A stretch of DNA of 64,000 nucleotides from Pollenia angustigena (taxonomy: Eukaryota > Arthropoda > Insecta > Diptera > Polleniidae). The stretch lies in contig OV884060.1 of NCBI GenBank assembly GCA_930367215.1, forward strand, positions 209,377,253-209,441,252. Reading direction: 5' to 3'. The notes beneath the pieces are model-generated. The model did not search any database and was not told where the DNA came from. It was given only the letters and a program-made list of their open reading frames with translations. Positions 20,758-32,390 of this stretch are shown here, piece after piece. Numbering within the stretch: position 1 is the first letter of the stretch; the number at the start of each line of letters is the position of its first letter. The position numbers and the translations under genes are program-made.

Positions 20758-22469
20758 GTGCGTTTGAGAACTTTTGCAGTAAAATGCAGTAAATGAGTAA
20801 ACTAAAAAATTTGCTCTCACAAAAAGCTGTCGTACAAAGAAGTACTCGAATGGAAAATTTGTAAAAATTCGTAAAATAAAGGCAACAGCTGATGGCAAAT
20901 AATTGAAGTGTTGAAAAATGTTTACACTTTTGATTACTTAACTCGTTTTTTTATCGGTACTCGATTAAATACTTTTTATAATACGAACATTTTTGGAAAA
21001 TACAAACAAATTATTTAATGTAAGCTTTCATATTTGTTTATGTTTTATTATACCGTCCACCACAATTAGTTGTGAAGAGGGTATATTAAGTTTGTCATTC
21101 CGTGTGAAACTTTTTTATTATTCATCTCAGACCCCATAAAGTATATATATTCTGGGTCCTTGAGTAATTCTAAGATTTAGCCATGTCCGTCTGTCCGTCT
21201 GTCCGTCTGTTGAAAACACGCTCACTTTCGAAAAACTCAAAAGAAATGAACAAACTTGGTCCCAAATTGCTTGTAGTTATCCTAAGCAGTTTGGGATTGA
21301 AATCCAGCAACATCGGTTAAGTAGGACCAGAGCTATGAATCAAAATGTGGAACCACCACCTAAAAAAATTGATAATTTTGTTACAAAAAATAGCATAAAT
21401 GCTGGAACAAGGCACGGAATGAGATAAGATTTTGCAAAAATTTGTTTTATTTGACTGGAAATCACGCTGTTAAATTTCGTGAAGATCCGTCCATAATTTA
21501 CCCTAAGCCCCATATAAACACTACTCCCGGAAAACAGTTAAGTACGCCTAAAACCGTAAAAAATAATGCAATCATAACAAATTTTGGCTCGTCACAGTTT
21601 TATAGGACTATAAATGATACTGTGAAATTTCGTGAAGATCGGTACATAATTTACCCCAGTCCCCATAGAAACCCTACTCCCGGAAAACAGTTTAGTACAC
21701 CTAAAACCATAATTAATAATGCTATCATAACAGAAATTGGTACGTCACAGTTTTAAAGGACTAGAAATGATGTTGTGAAATTTCGTGATGATCGGTTCAT
21801 AATTTACCCAAGGGCCCATATAAACCCTACTACCGGAAAACAGTTTATTCGCCTAAAACCATAATTAATAGCAAATCGTCACAGTTTAAGATAATTATAA
21901 CATCATACAGACATTACTCCTTAAACATTCGAACTGTCGGTGGAGGGTATCAAAGATTCGATACAGCCGAATATAGCACTCTAACTTGTTTTATTTGATT
22001 TTATAATTTGTAGCGGGCTTAATTATTTAAAAGAACATGAATAATTTTTTTGCTATTGATTACTTTTACAACTCTAAAAAATTAACATAACAAAAAAAAT
22101 TTCAAAAGTTTGTATTTAGCCAAATAAATGCTTTACAAACAAGTTTAATTAATTAATATTTATTCACTTTTTGTTTTGGTTTAATTTTTATTTAAACTTT
22201 TCTTTTATTTAACAATTTTTTCACAATTTGTATGCTTTTTATTTGTTACTTTTGTTTGTTTACCTTTTGAAACATATGTTTTTTTGATTTACTAAATTAC
22301 TGCAAAAATTTCTGCAGTAAAAATTTTTAAATACTCAGACAAGAACTGCCACTTTTCGCTCTCTATTTATGTTCTCATTTACTGCATTTTGTGTACTCGA
22401 ACGCAATTTCGTAAAATGCAGTAAAGTTTAGTAGAAAATAGTAAAAACTTTTGTGTTCTCGAACGCAAC
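20758..22469. mobile_element. Copy 2 of a dispersed element with GTGCGTTYGAGAAC ends
   Basis: The left end reads GTGCGTTTGAGAACTTTTGC and the right end is the complement of TTGCGTTCGAGAACACAAAA. Both are followed by TTTACTGCATTTTA-like motifs. The interior matches copy 1 (15655-17275), and the 21049-21985 repeat is inserted within it. No coding region was recognised. Confidence 0.6.
21049..21985 (-). mobile_element. Fly-type dispersed repeat with three internal modules
   Basis: One end reads TATACCGTCCACCACAATTAG-like text, the other GCCGAATATAGCACTCTAAC. Internally there is a run of CCGTCTGT triplets (21187-21210) and three degenerate modules of about 150 bases (starts near 21467, 21620 and 21775) with motifs GTGAAGATCS and CTACTCCCGGAAAACAG. 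It is related in inverse orientation to 24561-27195. TTTTATT on both sides may be a target duplication. Confidence 0.65.
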
Positions 22470-22624
22470 TAATAAATGTTTCTCACTATAAGAAATAAAT
22501 TGCCAGATTCTATTTGTTATGGAAAACATGTTAAAATCTTTATGCGAAGCAGAAAATGGCCACTACTTGTGAGATATAATTTTTAAATTATTAATTAAAT
22601 TAAAAAAAAAATTTTCATTTATAT

Positions 22625-22735
22625 ACTGGAGGCTAATTCTAGCAGTCGTGTTCGAATATTTTTCCAGTCGAAAGCAATTTTATTCCACATTTATTTAGTC
22701 AATACTGAACAAAAAAAATTATAAATATTATACCT
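22625..22735. repeat. Half-copy of the 30885-31125 foldback MITE
   Basis: GGCTAATTCTAGCAGTCGTG and the following GAAAGCAATTTTAT text match the left arm of the element at 30885. The right arm is missing. Confidence 0.55.
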
Positions 22736-23323
22736 TTCTCCACAATAGGAATGTTGTTATAAATAAACAACATCCGACAAAATGTGGGCGGAGTGTAGAA
22801 ATGGGCGTTGCACAAAAAAGATTTATTTACATACATCTAAAGAACATACTTTATAGGGTCTAACATCAATATTGCAGAAATTACAAACGGAATGACAAAC
22901 TTACTGCCTGTTTTTAGAAAGAGAGCTAAAAAGTGACACGTTTAACTAATTGAAAACAAAAACCAAATTTCAAAATTTGTTTTTGTTTAAAACATTAGTT
23001 TTAAAGCTCGCGTGCTAAAAGCAGGCAGTTATATATATCCTTTTACGATGAAGGGTATACAAATTGTCGGGATTAGAGATGTGAGGGTGGCATCTCCCGT
23101 TCAAAGACATTATAGATTCTGTATATTTGGAGAACGGCAAGGACCAAAGCTTCCAAATTAGTGGGATTGAAATAGTGGGTGTGCCACAAAATAGATTTAT
23201 ATATGAAGAACGATATTTGTATAACATTGTCCTTATCGTCCTTTGGCTTAGCCGAATATAGCACTCTTGTTCGATTTTAATGGTTTGGCAATAGTTCGAA
23301 AGCGAAGTTTTTCTGACTTAAGG
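22736..23323. repeat. Fragments of TATACCC-type dispersed repeats
   Basis: It contains ACAACATCCGACAAAATGTG, GGGCGTTGCACAAAA and a terminal GCCGAATATAGCACTCTTG. These are also seen at 31370-32050 and, in part, in 21049-21985. Boundaries are uncertain and there is no coding region. Confidence 0.5.
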
Positions 23324-23669
23324 CGCAACCATAATGTTCTTAAGTTGGCTTGAGCAAATGTGCGAATACATGTAAATCATATGAGGCAAACCATATTGAC
23401 TTAAAGAAAATTTTGGTTAAGTTTTATGAAACTGTCATTTGCTTAAGCAAAGTGCGAAACTGAGCGCACATACCGTACGGCAGTGTTGCAAAATAGAAAT
23501 TTTGAAATGGTACTGAACTTCAACTAAAAGAGTATATTTCCCACCAAATGGTACTTTTTGTTAAAAAAAAAAAAACAATAATTTATGAAAGTAAAAGGAA
23601 CAAAAAATATTTTATTGGAATTCATTTATCTAAGTATTTAATAGCAAACATTCCTTTCCTTTTTACATC

Positions 23670-23762
23670 ATTTTGCATTTGAAAATGTGCGTTCAATTGA
23701 TGCTCTGAAATGTGGTATCTTTAAAATACCAAAAGCAATGTGTGAAATATCAGCAAACATTA
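23670..23762 (-). pseudogene. Remnant of a hAT transposase C-terminal dimerisation region
   Basis: The minus strand reads MFADISHIAFGILKIPH then FRASIERTFSNAK. This matches the hAT C-terminal signature in which IPHSNA-SERVFS-like text follows a hydrophobic helix. A stop follows directly. The remainder of the transposase is missing or too eroded to see. Confidence 0.65.
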
Positions 23763-24124
23763 GTTTCGTTCTTAATATTGGCTATATTTGTCCAAGAAAC
23801 TTAAATATATTCAGTTCTGAAATGTTTTATTTCTGAAAGATCCGCTAGAACACGGAATTCAGAATTAATATTATTATAGTTTTCTTTATTATTTGTAAAT
23901 AACATTAATAACATCAGTATTATGCTATTTTCTGGAGTGCAGCTGATTATCACTTTTTAGGTTTTATGTTTAAAACAAAATTTAGTTCTTAATGTTTCGC
24001 AAATTGTCGAATAAAACGATTTCGTAGTTTCTTTTACTTTATAAACCATTTTCTTGGCATTGCATGTTTCTTTAAATATGGTTTTCATATAAATTTTCCA
24101 CTTATTTAATACATCCCTTTTTAT

Positions 24125-27100
24125 AATGTTATGTTTAGTGCAAAAGATAAATTTCATCGAGTTTAAGTTTTCATAATAAGAGTTATAAACGTGTGGTCAC
24201 GAACGTACGCAAAATAGAAATCAACTTTGGCTGACAGTAGTGAACTGTAAAAATCTGCGCAATGGAACGGAATATTCAAAAGTGATTAATTTATTTTAAA
24301 AGTGTATTAATGTAGGTATCCATTCAGTATTTTCAAAATAAAATATCTCTCTTGGTTTTTGTTTAATTGGCTTATTTACCGGTCGCGAACGTACGATTTT
24401 TCCATATGTTTTTTTATTATTATCACTACGCATTTTCCCATAAATGTCTTAAAATTTCCTTAACAAAAAAACTTAATAGTCCTTTTACAATTGATTGTAA
24501 TGGAGAGATAATGAAGAAAGAGTGTTAACATAACATATTTCTTTCATGTAAAATAAGTATACAACAAGTTAGAGTGCTATATTCGGCTGTGCCGAATCTT
24601 TGATACCCTCCACGGACACTTCGAATGTTTTAGGAGTAATATCTGTATGATGTCTATTTATTATTACTAGTGTTCGCCTTATGGTCAAAATTCGACCATG
24701 ATTTTTTTTTGTAAATATGAAGAAAACATAATTTATCTAAGTATATATGAATTTATTTGTTTCGAGCATTTATTTTTTCCTTCAAAGTGGATCGATTTGG
24801 CGGGCGACCAACCTCCGGTTCATATTTAATCTTCTACGTGAGTAATTTAATTTTGTAAGTTCAGTATAAAAATACCAATTGACAAAAAAGTATCAAAAAG
24901 TCTCCTTTATATATTGTCATCCACTCAGGACGTTGCACGTTTAATTTTATGTTTCTATGTCTAATACTAACGAAAATTAATCAAAGTACCAGATGTAGAA
25001 CGAAAAAGTACCAAAAAGCTTCCCTTTACAGGTTCTTATTCACCCAGTTTAATGTACAATTTTCTCTTTATAGGTCGAATATTAACGAAAATTCAAAAAG
25101 TTCCAGATGAAAAACAAAAAATACCAGCATTTTTTATCTTATAGGTTATCACTCATTCAGGATCCTACAGCTATAATATTATGTTTCTAAGTTCTTTATT
25201 ATAGATAATTTAAAAATTATCACATGAAGCACAGAAAAGTAAAAAAAAAATTTAGTTTCCCATATTTCCCCTCTTTTTCTCCCCACACAGCTTCGGTTGA
25301 CAAACAAAGGAAGAAAGCGTTCTTAATAGGTTTTGCCTGGTCTGATTTATATAGTCGAAATATTCGAAAACCGGTTTCTGAAAAATGTCGAATAATCGAT
25401 CACCCTAACATTTTATTATTTGATAATTGAAAATAAATTTTTATTTATTTATTTTGCATTTGTGTTAGTAACAATTTTGAAAGCTTATAACTCTGAAATT
25501 ATTGAACAGATTTTAATAAAATATACATTGTGCACTTCTTTGAGTAAATACCTCTTAAATGGTGTATATTTTGTTCAAATCGGTTGACATACAGAGGAGG
25601 AAAGTGTTCTTAACTGTTTTGCCTTAGCCGATTTATATATAGATAATCTTTGTAAAAACAGACATCTGCATTAAAATTTGTTGCGGTTTAGACCTATATA
25701 AAATTATTGATCGACAATCAGAATCAATTTTAAAAAGTTTGGGTAGAATTTCAGTTTAAGATGAACTTAAATGATTTTCAAGAGAACAAATTATATAAAA
25801 GCCATGGTAAGCTATGAACCAATCATCCCAAATTCTGCAGAACTATTTCTGGTATTAAAAAACATAAATTTCAATACAGCGGTGCAATTAGTTTAAGCGC
25901 TTGCAGTGAATTTCAGAAGGCTGCTAAAATGGAATCTAAGGTAAATTATGAACCGTATATTACAAAATTGCATAACATTTTTTCTGGCCATATGTGGGGC
26001 CTATGGTAAGTTATGCACCGATCTTCACCAAATTTCACAGTGTAATTTCTAGTTCTATAAAACTGTGATGTATCAAATTTTGTTATGATAGCGTTATTTT
26101 TTACGTTTTTATGCGTACTAAGCTGTTTTTCGGGAGTAAGGTTTATATGAACTGATCTTCACGAAATTTCACAGTCTTATTTCTAGTCCTGTAAAACTTA
26201 TATGTTTCAAATTTTGTTATGATAGCATTATTTTTTACGTATTTAGGTTTACTAAGCTGTTTTCCGGGAGTAAGGTTTATATGGGGCCTATGGTAAATGA
26301 TGGACTGTTCTTCACAAAATTTTAAAGTCTTATTTCTCGTTCAATAAAACTGTGATGTACCAAATTTTGTTATGATAGCATTCTTTTTTACGTTTTTAGG
26401 CGTACTAAGCTGTTTTCCGGGAGTAAGGTTTATATGGGGCCTATGGTAAATTATGGACCGATCTTCAGGAAATTTCACAGTCTTATTTTTAGTTCTAAAA
26501 AATTTTGATGTACCAAATTTTGTTATGATAGCATTTTTTTTTTACGGATTTAGGCGTACTAAACTGTTTTCTGGAAGTAGGTTTTATATGGGGCCTATGG
26601 TAAATTATGGACCGATCTTCACGAAACTTAATAGTTTCATTTCCAGTCCTATTTAACTTTGACGTACCAAAATTTGTTATGATAGCATTGTTAGTTAGGG
26701 TTTTAGGCTTACTATACTGTTTTCCGGGAGTAGGGCTTATATGGGGCCTAGGGTAAATCATGAACGGATCTTCAAGAAATTTTACAGCGTGATTTCCAGT
26801 TAAATAAAACGAACTGTTGCGAAATCTTATATCATTCTGTGCATTTTTCCACCATTTATGTTAGTTTTTGTAACAAAATTATCCATTTTTTTTAGGTGGT
26901 GGTTCCACATTTTGATTCATAGCTCAGATCCTATTGAACCGATTTTGCTGGATTTCAATCCCAAACTGCTTAGGATAACTACAAGCAATTTGACAACAAG
27001 TTTTTTTATTTCTTTTGAGTTTTTCGAAAGTGAGCGTGTTTTCAACAGACGGACATGGCTAAATCGACTTAAAATTACTCAAGGACCCAGAATATATATA

Positions 27101-27395
27101 CTTTATAGGGTCTGAGATGAATAATAAAAAAGTTTCACACGAAATGACAAACTTAATATACCCTCTTCACAACTAATTGTGGTGGAGGGTATAAAAATGT
27201 CTTTAGAAGTAGAAAATACAGAAAAATATAAAATTTTCAAGTTTCCAGCCCAATTTCATCAAGTTAAACAGCTGAGATATGCTATGAAACCATTCTTTTA
27301 TAAGAGCAAAGACTTTTTTATAATAATAAACAATAAAAGACGATGATAATCAACATTTTATTTTTTCATCCTGGTCGACCATTCTGAGGAATGGA
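24125..27395 (-). mobile_element. Fragment of the 9479-13347 element, split by an insertion
   Basis: Bases 24125-24560 match the complement of about 9690-10135, and 27196-27395 match the complement of about 9490-9680. The two parts join exactly once the block 24561-27195 is removed. Shared landmarks are GTGGTCACGAACGTACGC, GGTCGCGAACGTACG and AACATTTTATTTTTTCATCC. Confidence 0.75.
24561..27195 (+). mobile_element. Youngest insertion of the stack: TATACCC-type repeat with six modules
   Basis: The left end contains GAGTGCTATATTCGGCTGTG, the right end CACAACTAATTGTGGTGGAG. Six modules of about 130-155 bases lie in tandem between 25980 and 26800, each with GATCTTCACGAAATTTCACA and GCTGTTTTCCGGGAGTA; 21049-21985 has three. 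The insertion point is defined by comparison with 9690-9700. No coding region was recognised. Confidence 0.7.
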
Positions 27396-27981
27396 AAGCA
27401 AAATATGAATCCTTGCGTCCATTCTTGCATTTTAATATTAACGCCGTTATATTTAACAAATAAATACAACATAAATTATGTAATAAACACATGATAACCT
27501 AAGCCTGCTATCGAAATGATTACAACACAGCTAAAAAGCTCAAAGGATAAAAAAAGGACTGAAAACAACGCGGGGGTACTGCGGTATTTTTAATATGAAA
27601 AAGTACCGAAGTACTGAATTTTTCAACACTGCCGTACGGAATCAAATATTTTTTGATTTTGTTTTTGTAAATACATTTGAGAGACTTTTTGTTAATTTTT
27701 GACAGCAGGTTAACCAAGGGTATGCATATTATGGTTGGGCTTTTAACTTTGCAACTTAAAGGCTCAGTTAGCCGGGAGCAGTGGTGTTAGATGTTTTTTT
27801 CGAAATATCGTCAAAATTTAAAAAAAAATCGTCAAAATCGTCAGTAGTTTTGAAAAAAACCGTCAAAAAATCGTCATATAAAAAAATCGTTTTTTTATAA
27901 ACACGGATATATCACTCTATTAAAACATAAAAAAATATTAAGTATAAAATCATACAAAACCAAAAAATATAGAATTTTTAA

Positions 27982-28416
27982 TACTTAAGACGATTTGGTG
28001 CGGCTTTGATATTGCTCTCCGGAGATTTTCGTCAAACAATTCCCGTCATCCCCAAATCTTCTGCTGCAGATGAACTTAATGCCTGCCTGAAATCGTCGTC
28101 TTTGTGGAGGCATGTCCAGAAGTTGCAATTGACCGCAAACATTAGAGTCGTGTTGCAGAACGACCCATCGGCTGCTGAATTCTCGAGACAACTGCTGGAG
28201 CTTGGCAACGACCAAATTCCTATTGATGTTTCGAATGGATTGATATCGTTCCCTGAAAATTTTTGTGAATTCACATCGTCCAAGGAGGAGCTCATCAGCA
28301 AAGTGTTCCCCGACATTGCACAAAACTACAAAAATCTCGATTGGATTGGTGAACGGGCAAAAATAGCAGCGAAGAATAAGGACGTCGATAACTTAAACTT
28401 AATTATTCAAAGTTAA
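27982..28416 (+). pseudogene. Helitron PIF1-like helicase fragment
   Basis: The open frame begins after a stop at 27979 with RRFGAALILLSGDFRQTIPV, the Walker-B-like/motif III region of Helitron Rep-helicases. It continues through SSLWRHVQKLQLTANIRV to a C-terminal NLNLIIQS before TAA. The match is clear over about 140 residues, and the Rep domain, Walker A and later helicase motifs are missing. There is no start codon, so it is a captured or truncated piece. Confidence 0.85.
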
Positions 28417-29399
28417 ATCGCAGGACAACTACATATAGAGTTCCCAACTTTTTTTGTTGCAATTAAAGTACATTGATTATTAAAGGTTAAGAAAAAAAGT
28501 ACACAGTATAAATATAAAGTCCAATTAATTTCTTTTTATTGTTATATTTAAAAATGTTTTTTATTGGTTTTCGCAAGTTTTATCAAACAATTACACTGTG
28601 CTAGAATTTGGCAACTGGCGCTTAAACCTTTTTCGGGTACGCTGAATCCAATACCGGTTCAAAAACGGTTCAGTTTATTGAAATTACATACTAAAAAAAA
28701 ACGAAAATCCGCAATAAAATTTCCTTTAAACGTTAAATTTTTTTCTAACATGCGCTGTCGTTTTAGAAACATATTGTTTTTTTTTTTTTTTTTGGCAACA
28801 AAAATAATTTTTAATCAACATTTCGAAATTATTGTTTGTTAAAAATCTATTAAAAATTACAGCTATAAATGATTAAAATCTGTTAACAACTTTTGATTTT
28901 ATTTACAAAAGTCAAAAAATTTTAATTAATTTAAAAATTTCATAAATCGCAATATTTGTATGGGAGCCAATATAAAAAAAAACATCAAAAAATGGCCCTG
29001 ACTAATATTAACTAGTTGTTTTTTAGTTTTTCTAAAAAAAAACTTGTACAATAATGGCTAATAAACTACTGATGGTTTAAACGCTGGTTTAGTTGAACAA
29101 AACTTGATTTTATATGTAGTTTAAACTCAGCAACTATAAATCATTCTCCCATGTGTTATATGTGGTAAAAAAATAGCATGTGACAGCACTACGATAAATC
29201 TTATCAAATTCATATGGTCTGTGTTGGTAGTTTAAACGCTGAATTTTATGCGTTTAAAGATGGTTTATATATTTAGTGATTTATAGATTTTTGTACATCA
29301 AATCGCTCTCTACTGATTCCATTCAAATAAATCATATTAAAAATTTTAATATTTGTGTTGTATTATTACTCTAAAGTTTGTCTGAAGGCTTAAAATTGG

Positions 29400-29428
29400 G
29401 ACGAGGCGAAGTTCGTCGAGTCCGCTAG
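29400..29428 (+). other. Candidate Helitron 3' terminus
   Basis: A short hairpin GACGA-8nt-TCGTC (29400-29417) lies 7 bases before CTAG (29425-29428), which is followed by T. Helitrons typically end in a hairpin a few bases upstream of CTRR and insert 5' of T. It is on the same strand as the helicase fragment 1 kb upstream. The stem is only 5 bp, so chance is possible. Confidence 0.45.
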
Positions 29429-29452
29429 TAGATATAAATATATATTCGCCTC

Positions 29453-29593
29453 TTCCACATGCAAGTGCAAGTTCGAAAAACTCAATACACTGACACTTTT
29501 TCACTAACATTCACACAATTTTTGTTCATTCAGCCAATCGGCTGTTTCCTCGATTTTTTGTTGATAATACGTATACACTACTTGCATGTGGAA
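29453..29593. mobile_element. 141-bp MITE with TTCCACATGCAAGT ends
   Basis: Perfect 14-base inverted ends TTCCACATGCAAGT at 29453 and 29593 bound a non-coding interior. It lies inside the 27779-29797 element. Confidence 0.6.
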
Positions 29594-29852
29594 ACGTTCG
29601 GTAAGAAAAAAACTTTACTTGACAGATTAAAGTGTTAAAAATTTGATGAAAGATTAAAGTTTAAACTAAATTTATTGACGGGATTAAATCGTCAACACCT
29701 AAGTGACTCTACATTCAAAATCGTCAATCGTCATTTTGGTAAATTCAGCGAAAAAAATCGTCAAAATGACGTAAAATCGTCACATCTGACATCCCTGGCC
29801 GGGAGTAACAGTAACGTTTAAAATCAGCTGATTCATTTTGTTGTATGTAAAC

Positions 29853-30436
29853 CAGAGCCCGGCAACACATACATGCATACTTTTTGTTTTTTTGTGAGAG
29901 AATAATAACTCTCCCTCTAAGAAGCACTTAAAGAAATTTTTGCGTTATTTTCTTGTTTTTAAAATCAATCTTGCTGTTAATGTAAAAACTCAAAACATAT
30001 GTGTATGTTCGGCAAACAAGAAATTAAATTCCCATTCTTCTTTAAACATTTCTCGCAGTGGAATTTTAAAGCAAGCGTCAACAGAACCTTCTTGTTTGAA
30101 TGTTTGTTTGTTTTTTACAAAGTGAGAGCGAATGTTATTGAGAGAAAAAAAGCACGGTGTAGTACAAGGTATATTTATAGCAGGTAGTCTCGGAAAGCCA
30201 GCTGGTTATTTTTTATTTGCTTGTTTTGCGATACAAACTGTCAAATGTTGTATAGTAAACAAGTAAACAAGTTTTTTGCTGTATCTTTTGTCTCTTTTCA
30301 ACCCCTTTGCTCTTTGACAGTTCGTATCGCAAAACAACAATAAAAAGCCCTGTTGTTTGTTTTATTGTACAATTGTTGTAATCTCGCGGCTACCTGCTAT
30401 AAATATACCTTGGTGTAGTACTTTTGCCGGTCTCTG
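29853..30436. mobile_element. First unit of a head-to-tail hAT MITE dimer
   Basis: It starts CAGAGCCCGGCAACA and ends TTGCCGGTCTCTG. The left flank is ATGTAAAC (29845-29852), matching the right flank of the second unit. The 248-bp MITE at 30165-30412 is inserted in it. Without that insertion and its duplication the unit is 328 bases, the same as unit 2. Confidence 0.88.
30165..30412. mobile_element. 248-bp MITE with CAAGGTATATTTATAGCAGG ends, target duplication GTGTAGTA
   Basis: Inverted ends of over 20 bases are flanked by the perfect 8-bp duplication GTGTAGTA (30157-30164 and 30413-30420). The empty site is preserved in unit 2 of the dimer (30741-30748). There is no coding capacity. Confidence 0.95.
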
Positions 30437-30437
30437 C

Positions 30438-30764
30438 CAGAGCCCGGCAACACATACATGCATACTTTTTGTTTTTTTGTGAGAGAATAATAACTCTCCC
30501 TCTAAGAAGCACTTAAAGAAATTTTTGCGTTATTTTCTTGTTTTTAAAATCAATCTTGCTGTTAATGTAAAAACTCAAAACATATGTGTATGTTCGGCAA
30601 ACAAGAAATTAAATCCTATTCTTCTATAAACATTTCTCGCAGTGGAATTTTAAAGCAAGCGTCAACAGAACCTTCTTGTTTGAATGTTTGTTTGTTTTTT
30701 ACAAAGTGAGAGCGAATGTTATTGAGAGAAAAATAGCACGGTGTAGTACTTTTGCCGGTCTCTG
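30438..30764. mobile_element. Second unit of the head-to-tail hAT MITE dimer, outer duplication ATGTAAAC
   Basis: It is nearly identical to unit 1 and separated from it by a single C at 30437. The right flank is ATGTAAAC (30765-30772), identical to the left flank of unit 1, so the pair share one target duplication. Confidence 0.9.
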
Positions 30765-30884
30765 ATGTAAACCAATTAGAACGATTACAGTTAGCAGTAA
30801 GATGTTACGTCTCAATCTGTAAGAAATAGATTGGTCTTACTTTATGTTATGTATTTTCTTGATAAGAAAAAAGCTTGCATTCGA

Positions 30885-31125
30885 GGGCTTATTCTGGCAG
30901 CCGTGATCGAATAATTTTTCGATTCTAAAGCAATTTTATGTCTAATTATTTCAATCGCTATTGAACGAATCGAAATTATTTTTTCAGTGTTTTAAAGAAT
31001 TTTTTGGAATTTTCACAACACAGAAAAAATTATTTCGATTCGTTTAGTATCGATTGAAAGAATAAGAAACAAAATTGCTTTCGAATCGAAATATTATTCG
31101 ATCACGACTGCCAGCATTAGCACCC
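30885..31125. mobile_element. 241-bp foldback MITE with GGGCTTATTCTGGCAGCCGT ends
   Basis: Long inverted arms continue inward through GTGATCGAATAATWTTTCGA and GAATCGAAATTATTTTTTC, so almost the whole element can fold back. A half-copy is at 22625. Confidence 0.8.
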
Positions 31126-31369
31126 AGGTTTGCTTATTTTTGCGAGAGGAATTTTTGCTTTTAAAGATTTTTGTTTGCTAAAAGACCGCAATATTTGGTG
31201 AGAAGTATACTTATAAGTGAAAATAACGTTTTTTAACTTCAAATTTAGTATATCTTCGCAAAAACTTCGTTATTGCAAGCGCTAACAATGGTTTTAAGTT
31301 TTCGAACATGTTTGTTTCGCTAATTCTTCATAGTGGTAAATGTTCGCTTTTTCGAATGTTAGGTTAAGC

Positions 31370-32050
31370 GGGTTATGAGTTGATTTAACGATGTCTGTCT
31401 GTGTATTGTTTGAAATGAGTTTTTCGAAGAACCCGTATGGGGACGAGATCTTAGACCCTATAACGTATATCTACTTGGTCCTTATGAGTAGCGAAGTTTA
31501 ATTAACGATGTCCGTCTGACAGTCTATTACAATGGGTTTTCCGAAGACTCTAGAAATTTTGGGAACTGGGTTATGATATTTTTCTGTCACATATGCTCCG
31601 CTAAATTTTTCTATTGAAATTTAGCTTGGTCGTTCCACAAATGGCTGATATATGAGCAAAAAACCACCACAGCCTCTTATTTTACCCATAGACCCCTTGT
31701 TGTTATTTTGTGTAACTTAAGAACGGCAGGAGCCAAAGTTTCCAAATAAGGTGAAAACATCTTGGTTATCATTACACAGCATCCGACAAAATGTGGGCGA
31801 GATTGGAGAAGTAAGCGAAACACCTCCCATACAAAGGCATTATAGATCTCAGAATATCTGGAGAACGGCAATAATGAAAGTTTTTTGATTAAGTACAAAC
31901 ATCTTGGTAATAACTTCACAACATCCGACAAAATTTGGGCGGGATGGAAGAAGTGGGCATGGCACAAAACGACATTTATATTACATTCTTTTCTTATCGA
32001 ACAATGATAAAGGGTATATAAGATTCGGCATAGCAGGATATAGCACTCAT
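31370..32050. repeat. TATACCC-type dispersed repeat, diverged copy
   Basis: It contains two modules with CATCTTGGTWATMA, ACAKCATCCGACAAAATKTG and GGGCGRGAT, two weak GATGTCYGTCTG blocks and a terminal GATTCGGCATAGCAGGATAT. Boundaries are approximate and no coding region is seen. Confidence 0.55.
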
Positions 32051-32390
32051 ACTTTTTATTTTATCCTTTCTTAAAAAAATTCCCTTTTTTATTACCTCGA
32101 ATATTAAAGAAAACTTCAATTTTTAAGATCTTTCGCCATTTTAATTTTTTTTTATAGTATTTAACTTAAAAAAAAAATTTGTTTGGGGTTTTTTATTAAA
32201 TAAAGTCTATTACAATTTGGAATGAAAATAAAACACATTTAAAGAAAATGTTCTTAAAAGACAAAATTAAACATAGATTCATATAAAATATTAAAAAAAG
32301 AAAATAAAATAAAACCTTTTACCCAACAATAAAAACTAATATTTATGTATGTATGTATAGTATATGTTAGAAAAAATAATAGTTTTTAAT

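Larger units (their letters stand above)
23481..27631 (-). mobile_element. hAT element interrupted by later insertions, target duplication CCGTACGG
   Basis: Ends CAGTGTTGCAAAAT and the complement of CAGTGTTGAAAAAT are flanked by a perfect 8-bp duplication CCGTACGG (23473-23480 and 27632-27639). Just inside are GGTACT repeats. Minus-strand remnants of a hAT transposase remain at 23670-23762. The rest is occupied by nested elements. Confidence 0.9.
23324..27740. mobile_element. Outermost, oldest element of a four-level insertion stack
   Basis: The left end GCGCAACCATAATGT (23324) and the right end, complement of GCCCAACCATAATAT (27740), form an inverted repeat. The real body is about 155 bases on the left and 100 on the right. 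Everything between is later insertion. Another inverted copy of the left arm lies around 37565-37715. Confidence 0.55.
27779..29797. mobile_element. 2.0-kb hAT-type element carrying a Helitron fragment, target duplication GCCGGGAG
   Basis: Ends CAGTGGTGTTAGATG and the complement of CAGGGATGTCAGATG are flanked by a perfect 8-bp duplication GCCGGGAG (27771-27778 and 29798-29805). ATCGTCAAAA motifs are repeated just inside both ends. Between them lie a PIF1-like helicase fragment and a Helitron-like 3' terminus. It has no hAT transposase of its own. Confidence 0.9.

Noticed and set aside
24561..27195. Retrotransposon with LTRs
   Set aside because: The two ends are not direct repeats, there is no gag or pol, and the internal repeats are modular rather than terminal.
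27985..28323. Minus-strand frames of 94-112 residues opposite the helicase fragment
   Set aside because: Shadows; the plus frame has clear helicase motifs and these have none.
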